A stretch of DNA of 15,194 nucleotides from Palsa-883 sp035696165. Lineage in GTDB: Bacteria > Pseudomonadota > Alphaproteobacteria > Acetobacterales > Acetobacteraceae. Each line of letters begins with the position of its first letter. The first letter of the stretch is position 1. Shown here in pieces: positions 7,560 to 13,938 of this stretch. Under the pieces are notes generated by a model. That model saw nothing but the letters and a program-made list of their open reading frames with translations. It was not told the DNA's origin and did not search any database. Location: contig DASRQX010000231.1 in assembly GCA_035696165.1 (NCBI GenBank), forward strand, positions 1 to 15,194, read 5' to 3'. A program made the translations under genes and the position numbers.

Positions 7560-8506
7560 GCGGGGGTTTCAATAAACTTCAACAATTGCCCCCATTTTTG
7601 TTCCGAAAATTGCGCCGGACCCGCAAATCGCGCATGGATCGTATGCACCGCCCCTGCTTCCGCGAGCGCGTGGTGGCGAAACCAGGTCGCCTGCCGCTTG
7701 GCGTATTGCCCGGTCACCAGCCGCGCGCGCCGCGCCGCCTCCTGGATCGAGATCTCCCCGCGCAGATGCGCCGCCAACTCCGGCATCCCGTGCGCCCGCA
7801 TCGCCGGCAGCGCCGGATCGAGCCCCAAGTCGAGCAACGCCCGCGCCTCGGCCAGCGCGCCCGCCGCCAGCATCGCGGCGAAGCGTCCCTCGATCGCCGC
7901 GCGCAATACCTCACGCGGCGGATCGAGCAGCACCGCGCGGAATGTCCACGCCGCCGGCGCGCCGCGCTCCGCCTGCCAGTCGGCCAGCCCGCGCCCGGTG
8001 CTGCGCCACACCTCCCATGCGCGCGCGACACGCTGGCTGTCGGTCGGACGCAGCCGTGCCGCGGTGGCTGGATCGACCGCGTCCAGCCGAGCGTGCAACG
8101 CCGCCGGCCCGACCGTCTCCAGCAACCCGCGCGCTTCCTGCCGGGCTTCTGTCGTGACTGTAGGAATTGGTGATAATCCATTGATCAACGAGGAAAAATA
8201 CAAACCAGTGCCGCCGCACAGCAGCGGCACCCGTCCGGCTGCCCACGCCGCATCCATTGCCGCCAGCGCTTTGCCTCGCCACCACGCGGCGCTGCCCGCT
8301 TCGGCAGCCGGCCGCAGCCCATACAGCGCGTGCGGCGCCACCGCTTCCTCCGCCGGTGTCGGCCGGGCGCTCAGGATCCGCAGTTCGCTGTAGACCTGCA
8401 TGCTGTCAACGTTGATTACCGTTGCGCTGATCCGCCGCGCGAGCGCCAGCGCCAGCGCGGACTTCCCGCTGGCCGTTGGTCCGGCGATGATCAGCGCGCG
8501 CGGCAT
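7556..8506 (-). CDS. miaA: tRNA dimethylallyltransferase
   Basis: A 316-residue enzyme that transfers a dimethylallyl group to N6 of A37 in tRNAs reading codons that begin with U, improving decoding fidelity in the cytosol. The P-loop GPTASGKS is at residues 9-16, followed by the family signature NVDSMQVYSEL with Asp34 and Gln37, then LLCGGTGLYFSSLINGL and the DSQRVARAWEV segment used for tRNA recognition. The C-terminal part shows GQYAKRQATWFRH, another MiaA hallmark. The ATG at 8504-8506 gives the usual PRALIIAGPTASGKS start; the frame is open for 20 further codons upstream, and the adjacent GTG codon is an alternative. There is no strong ribosome binding site, but a 30-codon ORF ends 10 bases upstream and could feed ribosomes to it. 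Confidence 0.96.
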   Translation of the reverse strand: MPRALIIAGPTASGKSALALALARRISATVINVDSMQVYSELRILSARPTPAEEAVAPHALYGLRPAAEAGSAAWWRGKALAAMDAAWAAGRVPLLCGGTGLYFSSLINGLSPIPTVTTEARQEARGLLETVGPAALHARLDAVDPATAARLRPTDSQRVARAWEVWRSTGRGLADWQAERGAPAAWTFRAVLLDPPREVLRAAIEGRFAAMLAAGALAEARALLDLGLDPALPAMRAHGMPELAAHLRGEISIQEAARRARLVTGQYAKRQATWFRHHALAEAGAVHTIHARFAGPAQFSEQKWGQLLKFIETPA

Positions 8507-8516
8507 CACCGATGGG

Positions 8517-8609
8517 TCAGTCCGAGCAGTGTCGCGGACGCAGCCGCTCGTACCGCCGCTCACCACTTGCGGGATGAAACAACACCGCGACCGTCACGTC
8601 GGTCTCCAT
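8517..8609 (-). pseudogene. Chimeric remnant: 5' region of ybjQ joined to the tail of the 97-aa membrane-protein gene
   Basis: This 30-codon ORF reads METDVTVAVLFHPASGERR and then YERLRPRHCSD. It matches the C-terminus of the protein at 11958-12251 (ETDATVAVFFHPPSGERR). Its upstream DNA instead matches the ybjQ leader: GGAGTTC before the ATG, a CCCAACCCCGG stretch and a TAGAATG box (compare 12580-12655 and 13939-14015). So a deletion or recombination fused the front of one gene to the back of its neighbour. It has a GGAG site about 11 bases before the ATG and ends 10 bases before the miaA start, so it may act as a translated leader of miaA. Confidence 0.65.
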
Positions 8610-8675
8610 GCGTGAACTCCGCCGGGGTTGGGCACGCGGGCATTCTACCGCAGGGAAGGTGGCCGCAGCGTACCA
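8607..8675 (-). promoter_or_regulatory. Copy A of the repeated ybjQ-type 5' region, with possible -10 box
   Basis: The minus strand carries TAGAAT at 8642-8647, then a roughly 32-base leader to the ATG at 8609. Similar sequence occurs upstream of the intact ybjQ (12580-12655) and of the truncated ybjQ (13939-14015). The conservation of box and leader across copies suggests a promoter, though no clear -35 element is visible. The remaining gene-free stretch to 8926 has no recognisable coding sequence or RNA gene. Confidence 0.4.
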
Positions 8676-8926
8676 GTTGCCGTGTGCACCCGCGCCCGAC
8701 ATAGCGACAATAGGCACTCATCCCGGAGCGCGGCTCATTAATGTCGATCAGCCAGCCGGTATTGCTTGAGCCGGCTCGGCGCGGTGGACTGCCGCGCCGG
8801 CCCAGTATCGTCTTCTGCAAGGCCGGCGGGCAGCGCCTGACCATTGCGGCTGCCCACTGCGAATCGAGTTCGAGCCCGTCTCGGCACACCGCCCGCCGCC
8901 GCCGCCGTGACGGGCGGGTCGTGCGA

Positions 8927-10537
8927 TCAGCGCCGGGCGTAACCGAGCGGCAGCTTCAGATTGAGCGTCAGGCTGCCACCATCGTCGTCACGTTCGCGTT
9001 CGCGTTCGCGTTCGCGCTCACGGTCGGGCTCGTGCTTGCGCTCGCGATGCTCGTCGTGATCGCGATCGTGACCGACGTGCGCGTCCTCCTTGGCGCCGAC
9101 ATGCACCCCTACCGGATCCGAGGCGATGCCGTTGGCGATCACCACCAGTTCGTAGTCGCCATGCGGCAGATGTCGCGGCACCTCAAAGTGCGTGTGATGG
9201 ACCGCGCTACCCGTCGCGACCGCCATGGTCGAGTGGTCGAACGTGCGGCAGAACACGATTCCCACACTGGGCGCGCCGAACAGTCGAACCAGGGGATAAT
9301 TCGTCGCCATCTGCGCGTCATCACCATAGGCAACCGCTTGCGACAGACCGTTGATCTGGCGGCCATGCAGGCGAAAGGTCTCGCCCGGGTGCAGATGGCG
9401 TGGCACCTCGGTGATATGCGGCCGCCATCCCGGTTGCGGGCCGCCCGAGGGCGTGTACATCTCAATCGTATTGGTGCAGTTGGCATACAGCACCTGGCCG
9501 CTCGGCAGCAGCAGCAGGCGCGCATTGTAGGTGGGCTCGGCGGCGGCGCTGGCAGGGTTTGGCACGGGGTTCAGCGTGGCGCCGTCGAATTCGAAGAACA
9601 CCGTCGGCGGTCCCGACCATCCGGCGTTCAGCGGCCCCACTGCGCACAGCACATGTCCGTTCGGCAGCAGGCAGGCGGGGGCATCGAAGGCACGCATCAG
9701 GTGACCGCCGGAGACCGGGAAGTTCGGGCCCGCGATCCAGGTGCCCGGCTGGGTCGGCAGCGGCGGCGGCAGATACAGCGCGGTATGCCCGGTCGCACCG
9801 GTCCAGAACACGCGGCCATCCGGCATCAGGATGGCCGGCCCGATCTCGATCGAGACGCCTGGCTCGTTCAACACAAGACCGTGCCCGGGCGGTGTCGATC
9901 CGGCGTCGATCCATTGGTTGGTGGCGATCAGGTATTTCTCGGCCTTCGGGTGGTTGTTCACCTCCGCAACGATGATGGTGCCGTCAGGCAGCAGCGTCCA
10001 ACCTTCTTCGGAACTGGTGTCGTGCTTGTTGCCGCCGGCGCCCCAGCTACGCGTCACCGGGTCCAGAATCGCCGTCTGCACGGTGTTGATGTTGCCCAGC
10101 AGCAGCCTGCCGTCCGGCAGCACGCAACTCGGCGCGTCGCCGATATGCGTCCAGCCCGGCGGCGTGGGAATGCTGGTCCAGGAATCCGCCACCGGATCGA
10201 AGATCGAGGCCGCCAGAATGTCGACATTCGGGCTTGCGTTGTATTCCCCGCCGGCGACAAACACGCGGCCATCGCGTAGCACCGCGGAGGCGAAGTACAG
10301 CGGCGCGTCCACCGGCCCATTCTGCGCCAGCGGTGCGTTCGCCGGCATTGGCGTCAGCTTGTGCCAACTGCCGTTGGCGTAATCCATGAAGGCGTCGGGC
10401 ACCAGGCGGTACCAGTCGGGTGTGTACGCGCCGCCCGCGCCGTAGTCGTGGCACATCACGCTGCCATCGGTCAGCAGCAGCATGGTATCGACGGCCACGG
10501 GCGGTTGATTGCCCAATGGGTTCCATGTTCCAGGCAT
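8927..10537 (-). CDS. Kelch/galactose-oxidase-like beta-propeller protein with repetitive Arg-Glu tail
   Basis: A 536-residue protein. Repeated blade motifs of the form PDGRVxxxGG recur at about residues 88-97 (RDGRVFVAGG), 141-149 (PDGRLLLGN), 184-192 (PDGTIIVAE), 239-248 (PDGRVFWTGA), 292-301 (PNGHVLCAVG) and 345-353 (PSGQVLYAN), which indicates a kelch or galactose-oxidase-type propeller. Residues about 372-481 look like the Ig-like (E-set) domain that follows such propellers. Residues 483-520 are extremely charged (His, Asp, Arg, Glu) and include runs of alternating Arg-Glu coded by a hexamer repeat; the end is GGSLTLNLKLPLGYARR. No signal peptide is evident. The copper-oxidase residues of galactose oxidase cannot be confirmed, so no enzymatic activity is assigned. 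AAGGAA upstream supports the ATG at 10535-10537. It follows the cytochrome gene on the same strand. Confidence 0.8.
   Translation of the reverse strand: MPGTWNPLGNQPPVAVDTMLLLTDGSVMCHDYGAGGAYTPDWYRLVPDAFMDYANGSWHKLTPMPANAPLAQNGPVDAPLYFASAVLRDGRVFVAGGEYNASPNVDILAASIFDPVADSWTSIPTPPGWTHIGDAPSCVLPDGRLLLGNINTVQTAILDPVTRSWGAGGNKHDTSSEEGWTLLPDGTIIVAEVNNHPKAEKYLIATNQWIDAGSTPPGHGLVLNEPGVSIEIGPAILMPDGRVFWTGATGHTALYLPPPLPTQPGTWIAGPNFPVSGGHLMRAFDAPACLLPNGHVLCAVGPLNAGWSGPPTVFFEFDGATLNPVPNPASAAAEPTYNARLLLLPSGQVLYANCTNTIEMYTPSGGPQPGWRPHITEVPRHLHPGETFRLHGRQINGLSQAVAYGDDAQMATNYPLVRLFGAPSVGIVFCRTFDHSTMAVATGSAVHHTHFEVPRHLPHGDYELVVIANGIASDPVGVHVGAKEDAHVGHDRDHDEHRERKHEPDRERERERERERDDDGGSLTLNLKLPLGYARR
8991..9020. 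repeat. Hexanucleotide repeat coding an Arg-Glu tract
   Basis: Four perfect copies of CGTTCG run from 8991 to 9014, followed by degenerate units. On the minus strand they code alternating Arg and Glu near the C-terminus of the kelch protein. The unit is a multiple of three, so length changes stay in frame. Confidence 0.85.
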
Positions 10538-10781
10538 GAGCTTTGTTCCTTCCCTTCGTCGGTTTCACGTATCCGGCGCTCGCTGCCATGCCATTGGCGC
10601 GGCAGGAGTGGCGTGGCCGGTCGGGCGAGTCATCCGATGGCGCCGGAGTGCCAGTTCACGACCATCACCTTGGAAGGTTGCGTGGCGGAGCGAACCACCC
10701 GTCAGGCCGGACGCCCACGCAGGCGGCGCGATCGCCGCGCCAAGGTGAGCTTGAAGCATTGATCCGGTGGTTCCTGCATCG

Positions 10782-11846
10782 TTACAGGGTTGTCGGGCCG
10801 GTGCTGTGAGCTGGATCACAGTGTCGCAATCGCGGATTGGCACGATTCCGTGATGGCCGGCCGGCTACCTGCGAGGCTGAACATTGCGCCCGGTGATTCC
10901 AACCGGCCGAGCCGCCGCGATCAGTTGTGATGCTTGTGTCCTCCGCTCGCGGCGGCCGCGCCTCGATTCCGGCCACCACTGCTGCCAGCGCCTTAGGATT
11001 TATCCAACCCCCGGGATTACCCGGCTGCCAACGTGCCCGCAGCCAGAGGCTTCGATCCACCAGCACCTGCTCGCCCGCCAGCGCGTCGTCCGGCACGCCT
11101 GACGGGATCGCGAAGGCGGTCCAGGTTTCCGGCTCGCTCGCCACGCAGACCGCCGGATCCGATGCCGCCGTATGCTTCCTGGCAAGCAGGATCGTCGTGA
11201 TCCCGGCCTCGGCCGGCGGCACCTGGGCCGCCGCTTCGTCACCCGACACCGCAATGATACGCAGCACGCGCGCAGGCAGATCATCCGGATCGACAGCGTG
11301 CCCATCGGCGCAGGTCGCGTCGAATCGCGGCGCCGGCACCGAGTGCGACCACACGCCGGTGGTCGGCATGCTGTCCCCGGCGTTGTGGCGCGCGGATAGT
11401 CGACCAGGTCCCGGCGCGCCTCGGTCGACAATGCCTTCGAACCCAGGCATCGCGACGCCGCCCTCCGGCGCGTCGAACCCGTGCGTGAGATGCCAGAACA
11501 TCTCGCCATCGCTGGGCACCCGGAGATGTTGCGCAGTCAAATCGGCTGGGTGGATGGGCAACGATTTCGCCGCCGGTCCGTCGCCGTGGCCTTCGGCGCC
11601 ATGACAGGTGACGCAGTTCGCCGCGTACGGCTTCGCGCCGTGCGCGATCGCCGTGGCTGCGAACTCGGTCGGCGAGGTGAAGAAGCTGGTCGGATAGGCC
11701 TCAACCAACAGCAGATGGAGGTGCGGGACCGCCAGGGCGGCGATGATCGGGACCGTCACCGACGCCGGCCAGCGTACCCGGCGCCAGATCACGCCCACGA
11801 TAGCGATGACGCCGGCCGCGCCAAGCCCAACCAGCCCGCCGATCAC
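10782..11846 (-). CDS. Membrane-anchored cytochrome c with C-terminal thioredoxin-fold-like domain; apparent indels
   Basis: The open frame gives 354 residues. Two membrane segments (about 3-21 and 28-48) are followed by a cytochrome c domain with heme site CVTCH (78-82) and a likely axial Met in AMPGF (133). From about 173, FDATCADGHAVDPDDL and a stretch to WLRARWQPG resemble a thioredoxin/TlpA fold lacking CxxC. Such a protein would face the periplasm and carry electrons; partners are unknown. Oddities: where a cytochrome's last helix is expected, the frame reads IVDRGAPGPGRLSA, while the next frame reads LSTEARRDLVDY, a normal cytochrome helix; the original frame resumes at ARHNAG. Near 10950 another shift would give a His-rich end GGHKHHN with stop at 10921-10923. 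The start is GTG, with a stop 9 codons upstream. It is either decaying or carries sequencing indels. Confidence 0.7.
   Translation of the reverse strand: MIGGLVGLGAAGVIAIVGVIWRRVRWPASVTVPIIAALAVPHLHLLLVEAYPTSFFTSPTEFAATAIAHGAKPYAANCVTCHGAEGHGDGPAAKSLPIHPADLTAQHLRVPSDGEMFWHLTHGFDAPEGGVAMPGFEGIVDRGAPGPGRLSARHNAGDSMPTTGVWSHSVPAPRFDATCADGHAVDPDDLPARVLRIIAVSGDEAAAQVPPAEAGITTILLARKHTAASDPAVCVASEPETWTAFAIPSGVPDDALAGEQVLVDRSLWLRARWQPGNPGGWINPKALAAVVAGIEARPPRAEDTSITTDRGGSAGWNHRAQCSASQVAGRPSRNRANPRLRHCDPAHSTGPTTL
10805..10820. promoter_or_regulatory. CRP/FNR-family operator-like palindrome
   Basis: TGTGAGCTGGATCACA matches the classical TGTGA-N6-TCACA half-site arrangement exactly, with one further symmetric C/G pair on each side. 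It lies about 270 bases upstream of the kelch gene start and beyond the likely original end of the cytochrome gene (10921), so it falls in true intergenic DNA if that end is right. Whether a CRP-like regulator binds is unknown. The rest of 10538-10804 holds no recognisable gene. Confidence 0.4.
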
Positions 11847-11881
11847 TTCGCCGCGCAGGTCCGGCGACGATCAACGCGCTC

Positions 11882-11941
11882 GGCAGTTCCTTGGGCAGTC
11901 CCTTGGGCACCGCTCCGGGCAGTGCCATGGGCACCGCCAAA
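11882..11941. repeat. 12-bp tandem repeat, five units
   Basis: Units begin at 11882, 11894, 11906, 11918 and 11930: GGCAGTTCCTTG, GGCAGTCCCTTG, GGCACCGCTCCG, GGCAGTGCCATG, GGCACCGCCAAA. The array fills most of the space between the 97-aa gene's stop (11958) and the cytochrome gene's start (11846). It differs in unit from the 16-bp array at 2054. Confidence 0.75.
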
Positions 11942-11957
11942 GACGGCGCGGGCGAAA

Positions 11958-12251
11958 TTACGGGCGCAACCGCACGTAGCGCCGTTCGCCGCTCGGGGGA
12001 TGAAAGAACACCGCGACCGTTGCGTCAGTCTCCGGGTCGCGGAACCGCTCGCCGGTATCGGTCCAGCCGGCGCCGGGTGGCGCATCGCCCAGCCGCCGGT
12101 AGCGGTATCGTTCGAACAGCGTGCCGAGCAGGATCAGCGCGCCCATCACGCCGGGCGCAAGCGCGGCGAGCGCCGTGCCAGTATGTAGTGCCAGGCCGCC
12201 GGCAAGGCCCAGGAGGGCCAGCCCGAGGATGATCGCAATGGCGCGCAACAT
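11958..12251 (-). CDS. Small membrane protein of unknown function, paired with ybjQ
   Basis: A 97-residue protein with two hydrophobic segments (about 3-22 and 27-46) and a soluble C-terminal tail that ends ATVAVFFHPPSGERRYVRLRP. I do not know a function. The ATG at 12249-12251 begins 2 bases after the ybjQ stop, so the two are almost surely cotranscribed. Proteins with two membrane helices and a tail of this kind sit beside ybjQ-like genes in related bacteria as far as I recall, which would favour a joint envelope role, but this is not certain. Its tail is duplicated at 8517-8609. Confidence 0.75.
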   Translation of the reverse strand: MLRAIAIILGLALLGLAGGLALHTGTALAALAPGVMGALILLGTLFERYRYRRLGDAPPGAGWTDTGERFRDPETDATVAVFFHPPSGERRYVRLRP

Positions 12252-12253
12252 AT

Positions 12254-12580
12254 TTATCGCGATATGGGATCCAGCACCACGGCGGTGCCGTAGGCGACAA
12301 TCTCGCTCATGGTCTGGCCGATCTCGGAGCTGTCGAAGCGCATCATCAGGATCGCGTTGGCGCCCATCAGGGTGGCATTCTGGATCAGCCGGTCAACCGC
12401 GTGGCGGCGGGCCTCTTCCAGCATCTGGGTATACTCGGTGATCTCGCCGCCGACGATGCTGCGCAGGCCGGCCATGATGTTGCCACCCAGGCCGCGGCTG
12501 CGCACGACGACGCCGAAGCATTGGCCGATTGTCTGGCGCACCTGGTGGCCGGCAACGGTTTCGGTGGTTGCGACAAGCAT
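12254..12580 (-). CDS. YbjQ/UPF0145 family protein
   Basis: A complete 108-residue member of the YbjQ family, sometimes labelled a heavy-metal-binding domain; family members form pentamers and their cellular role is not established. Visible features are the opening MLVATTETVAGHQV, the conserved segment RSRGLGGNIMAGLRSIVGGE (about 28-46), EYTQMLEEARRHAVDRL, and the core GANAILMMRFDSSEI (about 73-87) ending in AYGTAVVL. The length is typical. The ATG at 12578-12580 is preceded by a GGAG about 11 bases upstream and by a leader region that recurs elsewhere in the window. It lies between a HIG1-type gene and the 97-aa membrane-protein gene. A 5' fragment of a second copy is at 13870-13938. Confidence 0.9.
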   Translation of the reverse strand: MLVATTETVAGHQVRQTIGQCFGVVVRSRGLGGNIMAGLRSIVGGEITEYTQMLEEARRHAVDRLIQNATLMGANAILMMRFDSSEIGQTMSEIVAYGTAVVLDPISR

Positions 12581-12655
12581 GGAGGAACTCCGCTCGGGTT
12601 GGACGTGCCGGCATTCTGGCGCAGGGGGGGTTGCCAGGGTGTATCAGCCGCGGTC
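12581..12655 (-). promoter_or_regulatory. Copy B of the repeated ybjQ 5' region
   Basis: The minus strand carries CAGAATG (box at 12613-12618) about 32 bases before the ybjQ ATG, preceded by GGCAACCCCCCCTGCG. Copies A (8607-8675) and C (13939-14015) share the box and the following leader. Conservation in three places supports a promoter or leader function, but -35 sequence is not evident. Confidence 0.4.
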
Positions 12656-12711
12656 CGGCGCCTACGCCGTCTGCTCGGCCCACATTGGACGACGATTGCG
12701 TCAGCGGCAGG

Positions 12712-12915
12712 TCAGGAACGTAGCAGGCTCATCAGGATGAGCAGCAGCAGGATCGCGCTGCCTTGCAGGATGACGCGCCAGCGCATCAGCCGATTTGAGC
12801 GCGCCGCGTCCGGGCTGCCGCGCGCGAGGCCGATCAAACCGGCGAACAGCACGCCGAGCGTGCCGATCATCAACAGGATGACCACGATGGTCAGGAAGGT
12901 CTTCACGTCACCCAC
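12712..12915 (-). CDS. HIG1-type twin-transmembrane protein, copy 1
   Basis: A 67-residue protein with two hydrophobic segments (about 6-31 and 47-64) joined by a short polar loop containing NRLMRWRVILQ (41-51). This arrangement matches the HIG1 domain / bacterial twin-transmembrane family, small inner-membrane proteins related to mitochondrial respiratory supercomplex factors. The frame is open to 12963, but homology with copy 2 at 14190-14393 supports the GTG at 12913-12915 or the GTG three codons later (VKTFLTI), which is closer to where such proteins usually begin. The two copies differ at 8 of 67 residues, mostly conservatively. It lies upstream of ybjQ on the same strand. Confidence 0.75.
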   Translation of the reverse strand: MGDVKTFLTIVVILLMIGTLGVLFAGLIGLARGSPDAARSNRLMRWRVILQGSAILLLLILMSLLRS

Positions 12916-13062
12916 ATTGGCAGACCATGCCGGATGTTCCAAGTCGGGGTGAAGCCAGCCCACGCCGCATATCCCGGCTTCGGCCGAAGGAAGATGCGCG
13001 GAAAGCCGTCGCGCGAGGTAGTCAAATCACTCATCCTCAAGCACACCGCTAACCGCTTCAGC

Positions 13063-13079
13063 CGGGCTGCACCAGCCCG
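13063..13079 (-). terminator. Possible stem-loop after the small membrane-protein gene
   Basis: CGGGCTG, loop CAC, CAGCCCG forms a perfect 7-bp stem about 37 bases beyond the stop of the gene at 13116-13364. No T-run follows in the minus direction, so intrinsic termination is uncertain. The gene-free DNA from 12964 to 13115 shows nothing else. Confidence 0.3.
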
Positions 13080-13115
13080 CTCAGACGCCAGCAGCTAAAG
13101 AGAAGCCACCGATAC

Positions 13116-13364
13116 CTAGAAGAAGCGAAGCGCAACGAACGAGATGATGCATGCAATTACCGGCAAGTAGAAGCGACGTCGGAACACTCTGCCTCTTGGC
13201 GTAAGCCGATCCGGAAACATGACGGCATTCCACGTACCTAATGCCGTTGTCCAATGGCGGTGCACCTCCGGCGTTGTTTGGGCGGTTGTCCGAACCAAGT
13301 AGTACAAGCTTAGCACCACGGAAACCGCTGCCACTGCGCCCACAAACATCAATATGGTACTCAC
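13116..13364 (-). CDS. Small two-helix membrane protein coupled to an Rhs fragment
   Basis: An 82-residue protein of no recognised family. Hydrophobic segments lie at about 4-24 (ILMFVGAVAAVSVVLSLYYLV) and 66-82 (YLPVIACIISFVALRFF), with a polar middle of about 40 residues between them. The start chosen is the GTG at 13362-13364, which overlaps the TGA of the Rhs-like frame as GTGA and has AGGTGG about 11 bases upstream. Small membrane proteins immediately after Rhs C-terminal tips are often immunity proteins, but here the tip is too short to identify a toxin, so that role is only a guess. Base composition is less GC-rich than the housekeeping genes, consistent with acquisition by transfer. 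Confidence 0.5.
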   Translation of the reverse strand: MSTILMFVGAVAAVSVVLSLYYLVRTTAQTTPEVHRHWTTALGTWNAVMFPDRLTPRGRVFRRRFYLPVIACIISFVALRFF

Positions 13365-13636
13365 TTGCCCGGACCACCTAGTTCTGCCGTAATCGAGTCG
13401 AGCGTAGCAAGTATGGCATCTTCTGTTGGTGTTGTCGCTGATGGCGAACAGGCCGGCATGTACTCGGCATCGTAGCAATGTGTGTGGGATCGGTCATAGG
13501 TCAGATTGCCGTTGCCGTCGTAAGTTGGGGTCATGCTGCTGACCGCCGCATACTGGTTCAGCGAGTTGGCCGTGTAGGAAACCGTGCTCGCCGTTGTCGG
13601 GTACAGCAGCCAGGTGTTATCCGTGACCGACCGCAC
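13361..13636 (-). pseudogene. Rhs-repeat protein fragment
   Basis: The segment reading VTDNTWLLYPTTASTVSYTA, then NSLNQYAAVSSMTPTYDGNGNLTYD and CYDAE is clearly from the YD-repeat core of an Rhs protein. Full Rhs proteins exceed 1000 residues and are polymorphic toxins or toxin carriers; here only about 90 codons remain, and an in-frame TGA lies just upstream of the GTG at 13636. After CYDAE the sequence leaves the Rhs pattern and ends ILATLDSITAELGGPGK, either a new C-terminal tip or read-through past a breakpoint. It is almost surely a remnant. Confidence 0.75.
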
Positions 13637-13655
13637 GCAGCCATAGCATCAGATG

Positions 13656-13862
13656 CTATAAGCTCGTTGTCAGCCACCAGGCAATCATCACACCTCCAAC
13701 GAGCAGAAACAACACACCAATAACGGAAGTAATCGAGCTCCGCCTCAGCCTAATAATTGGTATCGCTCGACTCAACCGATCATCCTGTTTTGGGGCAAAC
13801 AGCAGGAACGCTCCGAGCGCAGGGAACAACAGCGCCGCTAGTGGAATGCTAGCACTATGCAT
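13656..13862 (-). CDS. Tiny two-helix membrane protein of unknown function
   Basis: A 68-residue reading frame with hydrophobic segments at about 6-23 (IPLAALLFPALGAFLLFA) and 43-64 (SITSVIGVLFLLVGGVMIAWWL), separated by a basic loop (RLRRSS). GGAAG lies about 9 bases before the ATG at 13860-13862, a good start. The frame begins just downstream of the point where the truncated ybjQ copy loses homology (near 13870), so the gene, or its front, came with the inserted DNA. It could be an immunity-like or orphan protein from the Rhs-linked material; no family is recognised. Confidence 0.5.
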   Translation of the reverse strand: MHSASIPLAALLFPALGAFLLFAPKQDDRLSRAIPIIRLRRSSITSVIGVLFLLVGGVMIAWWLTTSL

Positions 13863-13869
13863 AGGTACT

Positions 13870-13938
13870 TCCAAAGCATTGGCCGCTTGTCTAGCGCACC
13901 TGGTGGCCGGCAACGGTTTCGATGGTCGCGACAAGCAT
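13870..13938 (-). pseudogene. Truncated ybjQ copy
   Basis: From the ATG at 13936-13938 the frame reads MLVATIETVAGHQVR, one residue different from the intact YbjQ at 12254-12580. Codon 16 is TAG where the intact copy has CAG (13891-13893). DNA similarity continues for about seven more codons (GGCCAATGCTTTGG) and stops near 13870, where unrelated sequence begins. The copy is therefore doubly inactivated, by a stop codon and by loss of all downstream sequence. Confidence 0.85.

Noticed and set aside
8560..8889. 109-codon minus-strand frame upstream of miaA
   Set aside because: It crosses the repeated ybjQ leader in a frame not used elsewhere and shows no protein pattern.
8741..10279. 512-codon plus-strand frame opposite the kelch gene
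   Set aside because: Antisense shadow; its apparently hydrophobic stretch is the reverse of the Arg-Glu hexamer repeat.
13863..13934. TTG-started extension of the 68-aa membrane protein
   Set aside because: The extension reads the truncated ybjQ in the wrong frame; the ATG at 13862 with GGAAG upstream is better.
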